The notes beneath the pieces were generated by a model. The model was given only the letters and a program-made list of their open reading frames with translations, had not been told where the DNA came from and did not search any database. A stretch of 64,000 nucleotides of DNA from Nautilus pompilius (Eukaryota; Mollusca; Cephalopoda; Nautilida; Nautilidae), in NCBI GenBank assembly GCA_018389105.1, contig JACATO010000304.1, forward strand, positions 868,001 through 932,000, read 5' to 3'. This document shows positions 61,125-64,000 of this stretch, in pieces. The translations under genes were made by a program, and so were the position numbers. Positions within the stretch are counted from its first letter, which is position 1. Each line of letters opens with the position of its first letter.

Positions 61125-61400
61125 GATATTATGGTAGACTACTAGATTAGTAAAATTAAGGGTTCAAATTCAAATCCCTTTCATAAGCAGCTTAATTTGG
61201 TACATCTCCTTGCCACAGCCTCTTTTTGCATAGATTTTCTTCAGACACTATGATTTCCTGCCATACCTAAAGAAATAGAGGGGTCCAGTAGAGACTTGGC
61301 TAACTTCCACAAATCTGTTCTCCTCAATTTTGTTTAGGAAATTGAAACACTACCATTTCCTCTGAAGGATTTCAAAGGAAACAAGATATTTCATTTTAGT
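61125..61400 (+). repeat. tRNA-SINE-like element
   Basis: Head with AGACTACTAGATTAGTAAAA and a clear B box (GGGTTCAAATTC, about 61161-61172) at the right spacing, followed by TGGTACATCTCCTTGCCACAG. The body differs from the other SINE copies, so it may be a second subfamily sharing only the tRNA part. Confidence 0.5.
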
Positions 61401-62229
61401 GCATTGCGTGGATTTACTTAATGCAATACAAACTACAAGAATTTCAATGATCATGCCCAGGTAAATTCAATACTAATTTTGTATGTAGATCATAACAAAA
61501 TCATAGCATATATGCAAGATGTTATGCATAAAAAACTGGCTTTTTTAAACATAAAGGTGTATTTTTTAAGTTTGCTTCATATTTTAAAAACTAATTTTAT
61601 TTTTAAGAAATAAAAAATATACAATTAAAATATCATTAATTTTGAATGTTACTGAACAAAATAAAATAGTTATCCAATTTAAATTTCACTAAGTTTGAAA
61701 GATAAACAAGAAATAAACAAATTTTATTTAATTTTGATCTTAAAGAGCAGATCAATAATACAATGTACATGTTTGTCAGCTATATACTTCATATGCTGGA
61801 CCTAAGCAATGCTGATTAATAAAATATTCTGGTTAGTTGAGTGGTCTTCAAAATTACCACTTATACAGTACTAAAAACTATTTACTATTTTAAGATTACA
61901 GTAAATTATCACTACTGAACGGTACTTTACTGATTCTCCATTGAATGATCAGGAGACACTTAGAGATCTGGTGGTTTCATAAGGTCATGAGGTTCAGGTG
62001 CTGATGTGGAAAGTGATATTTGCTGAATCAGTAGAGTCTGCAACAAACATGGGAAGTTTTATTTTTTGAAGAGATCTCTGATGTCAGCTTGCTTAGTAGA
62101 AAAGATGAATACTTAATATGCAGCTATGAAACCTCTTGTGCAGAATAGGAAGCATGCCTTTTAGCTAAATTTACGTTTCAAAAGCTGAAACAGCATTATT
62201 CCAAGCTTCTTTCTATTCTTCACTCTCTT
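61401..62229. other. AT-rich DNA below the Tigger remnant
   Basis: ACAGTACTAAAAACTATTTA near 61866 and TACAGTAAATTATCAC near 61899 could be a decayed pogo-type end of the element whose gene starts at 63569. No partner end was identified above 63569. Confidence 0.3.
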
Positions 62230-63569
62230 TAGCCTTATTAGGATTGACAACACTCTCAATGATTTCTGCTTCACTAAAAAAATGGCTCACTTCAACTACC
62301 TTGTCTGTTTTAATCCATTTTTCAACTTCACTTTGTTTATTGGACTAGCAATAGTAGCATTTTTAACAATGTCAAGAATTTGTGCAACTGTAGATTTTTG
62401 AGACCTAATGTTAAAATTGTCAAATTCATCATCATAACCCTTTAGAAAACATAACATTAGACCACAATTTTCTCAATGAACTCCTTAACATTTCACAGAT
62501 CTCTTTGCATAAGCCACATTGAAAGTGCTGTATTGTGCCATAAAGATTTATTAACTTTCCAAGAATATCTTTTCTATAGTGGCATTTCATGTTCTGGATT
62601 ATGCCCTCATTCATTGGTTGAATCATGATGTAACACTGGCAAACAGATAAGTGGTAAAAATTTTACCTGTTTCACAAGGGTTGAGCCTTACAATTATCTG
62701 ATAATAGGATAGATAGCTTTACCATCTTCAGGCATCTCAATTTTCTTAAAATGTTCTTTCACTTCAAGTGATGATGAAACCAAGTAAGAAAAATTCCCTT
62801 ATCCATCTATGCTTTACTTTGGGCGTTATAAGCAAAGATAGATGTACAGTACCTTTAAATATTCTAGGTTGATAATATTTTCCTATCACTAATAATTTAA
62901 CCATGGGTGCCTGTAGCATTTGCACAATTAAGCAGTTATTCAATTATTATTTTGTTTGAAACCAGCAGTAATAGATTCACTTGCACCTGCTGAGTAGAAG
63001 TAAACATTTCCAAAATAAACCTGTTTTATCTGTGTTCCATATCTGATCATCCAATAAACCATGATCATTGATTAACTTCTTAAAATGGCAATATTTTTCA
63101 GCAAACTCATGGTCAGTGGTTCACCTAATGTGTCTAGCTTTCTAATGCCACGACAAATTTTAAAACAAGTCAGCCAGCCATCACAAAACGTGTTTCAATC
63201 AAATTCAATTTTTTTTATAAAAGTCTTTGGCTTTTTCCACAACTATTTATCCAGATATTGGTGCATCTTTACACTGTTTCAATGAAACCATTCATATAAA
63301 ACCATATCATGCTGTTCTAGTTTAGGTTTATGTTGAGTAAGACATTGTTCTTAAGCTTTATTTGATTCAGAACTAGCAAAAACTTAAAGCAATTCTTTTT
63401 GCTTTTTTGATATCAAACAGTTGAAGAACCAATGTTATATTCCTTCAACAATACATTTCAGTTTTTTTTTTTTAAGTCTTTTACAAATGTCTATCTTCTG
63501 AGTTAATGACACAGCAATTCTCTTGCGCTTTACTACTTCATTACTTTTCGAAAGTGTGCTGCTCAACAT
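62230..63569 (-). pseudogene. Decayed Tigger/pogo transposase
   Basis: Minus strand starts at 63569 with MLSSTLSKSNEVVKRKRIAV, then SLTQKIDICKRL and LLKEYNIGSSTV, the CENP-B-like helix-turn-helix (KRKR-x-LSL-KKL-I-KRL, LAKEYNIG-STVYDI). LINDHGLLDDQIWNTDKTGL followed by FWKC (about 63065-63000) is the first catalytic aspartate region (NADETGLFWK) with D-E changed to D-K. MIQPMNEGIIQNMKCHYRK (62626-62570) is the L-QPMDQGVI-x-x-K-YR segment that follows the second and third acids. Further on QKSTVAQILDIVKNAT near 62390 belongs to the C-terminus. It would have coded for a cut-and-paste transposase that inserts at TA. Stops, frame changes and deletions are spread throughout. It is a different subfamily from the remnant at 49930-50567. 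Confidence 0.8.
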
Positions 63570-64000
63570 ATTTGATAGATGAATATAATTTCAGGAGATG
63601 TAAAGTGATTAAAAACATGGCACTATAGGAACAATGGTGCAAAAATACTGAATGAGGAAGGAAGGACAACAAATAGCACAACTATCAGGAGTCAGCAACA
63701 AATAAAATAAATTTGTATCAAGAAATATTGGAAATTCAAGATAGCAGTTTTCTGGTTGGTAAAATACCAGATATAAACAGCTTTTACTATATATATACAT
63801 ACATAGACTAAAAAAGTATTAACTTTTAAATATATTATATAGGTAATTCTCTATTAACTAGCTTATTCTAAATTTGTCTTTTATTTTTATTAATGTAAGT
63901 ACATATATAAACATAATAAGATTCCATGTTGGTCTTTTTATGTATAAACATGCAGCGGGACAGCTAAAAGTGTCTTGGTTAAAAATAAAAATTTGATAAA
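63570..64000. other. AT-rich DNA to the window end
   Basis: Probably includes the 5' flank of the Tigger element. No terminal repeat or gene recognised. Confidence 0.4.

Noticed and set aside
61155..61180. B-box sequence considered as part of a functional tRNA gene
   Set aside because: No complete cloverleaf, anticodon arm or acceptor stem could be formed; the context fits a tRNA-derived SINE head.
1..64000. CRISPR arrays, operons, phage or bacterial genes
   Set aside because: No regularly spaced repeat array, no ribosome-binding-site organised gene runs and no bacterial protein motifs; the content is that of an animal genome.
1..64000. Apparent excess of transposase remnants on the minus strand (seven minus, four plus)
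   Set aside because: Too few elements for the difference to mean anything.

Overview
This window looks like intergenic or deep intronic DNA of a large, repeat-rich animal genome. It is strongly AT-rich by eye, with many homopolymer runs and microsatellites and no long intact open reading frame. I found no host gene that I can name. What can be recognised is a graveyard of transposable elements: at least eleven decayed protein-coding remnants, several non-autonomous elements with clean ends, and a family of tRNA-derived SINEs. The mixture (CR1/Jockey-like LINE, mariner, several Tc1/mariner-like groups, Tigger/pogo, hAT, piggyBac-like short elements, tRNA-SINEs, and repeat-associated proteins I associate with molluscs and cnidarians) fits an invertebrate, perhaps a cephalopod or another lophotrochozoan. 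That assignment is inference only. There is no sign of bacteria, operons, CRISPR or phage.

Layout. 0-3 kb: an (AT)n tract, a decayed minus-strand gene of an uncharacterised repeat-associated family (920-1644) and a SINE. 3-12.6 kb: mostly AT-rich unique-looking DNA with two SINE pieces, one weak candidate terminal exon near 5.6 kb and (GA)n tracts. 12.6-20 kb: a 171-bp Tc1-type short element, a mariner-like transposase tail (14.4-14.8 kb, minus) and a decayed hAT transposase (17.6-19.1 kb, minus). 20-30 kb: a DDE transposase fragment near 24 kb (minus) and a 59-bp tandem repeat at 26.4 kb. 30-32.2 kb: a nearly complete DNA transposon (30019-31778) with long inverted ends and a frameshifted transposase, then a 38-bp tandem repeat. 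33.5-38.8 kb: a SINE-like piece, a LINE reverse-transcriptase remnant (minus), a 215-bp piggyBac-like MITE flanked by TTAA, and two decayed Tc1-like transposases (plus). 42-45 kb: two SINEs flank a 288-bp hAT MITE with a perfect 8-bp target duplication. 49.9-50.6 kb: a Tigger/pogo transposase fragment (minus). 51-55 kb: two SINE copies. 59.5-60.9 kb: a full-length mariner with both ends and a TA target site, broken by four premature stops and one frameshift. 62.2-63.6 kb: a second Tigger/pogo remnant (minus).

Nothing here forms a working gene set. The non-autonomous elements must have been mobilised by enzymes encoded elsewhere. Family assignments rest on protein motifs I read by translating the DNA and recognised from memory; no database search was possible. 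The best candidate for something not well described is the transposon at 30.0-31.8 kb, whose transposase family is widespread but which I could not place in a superfamily.
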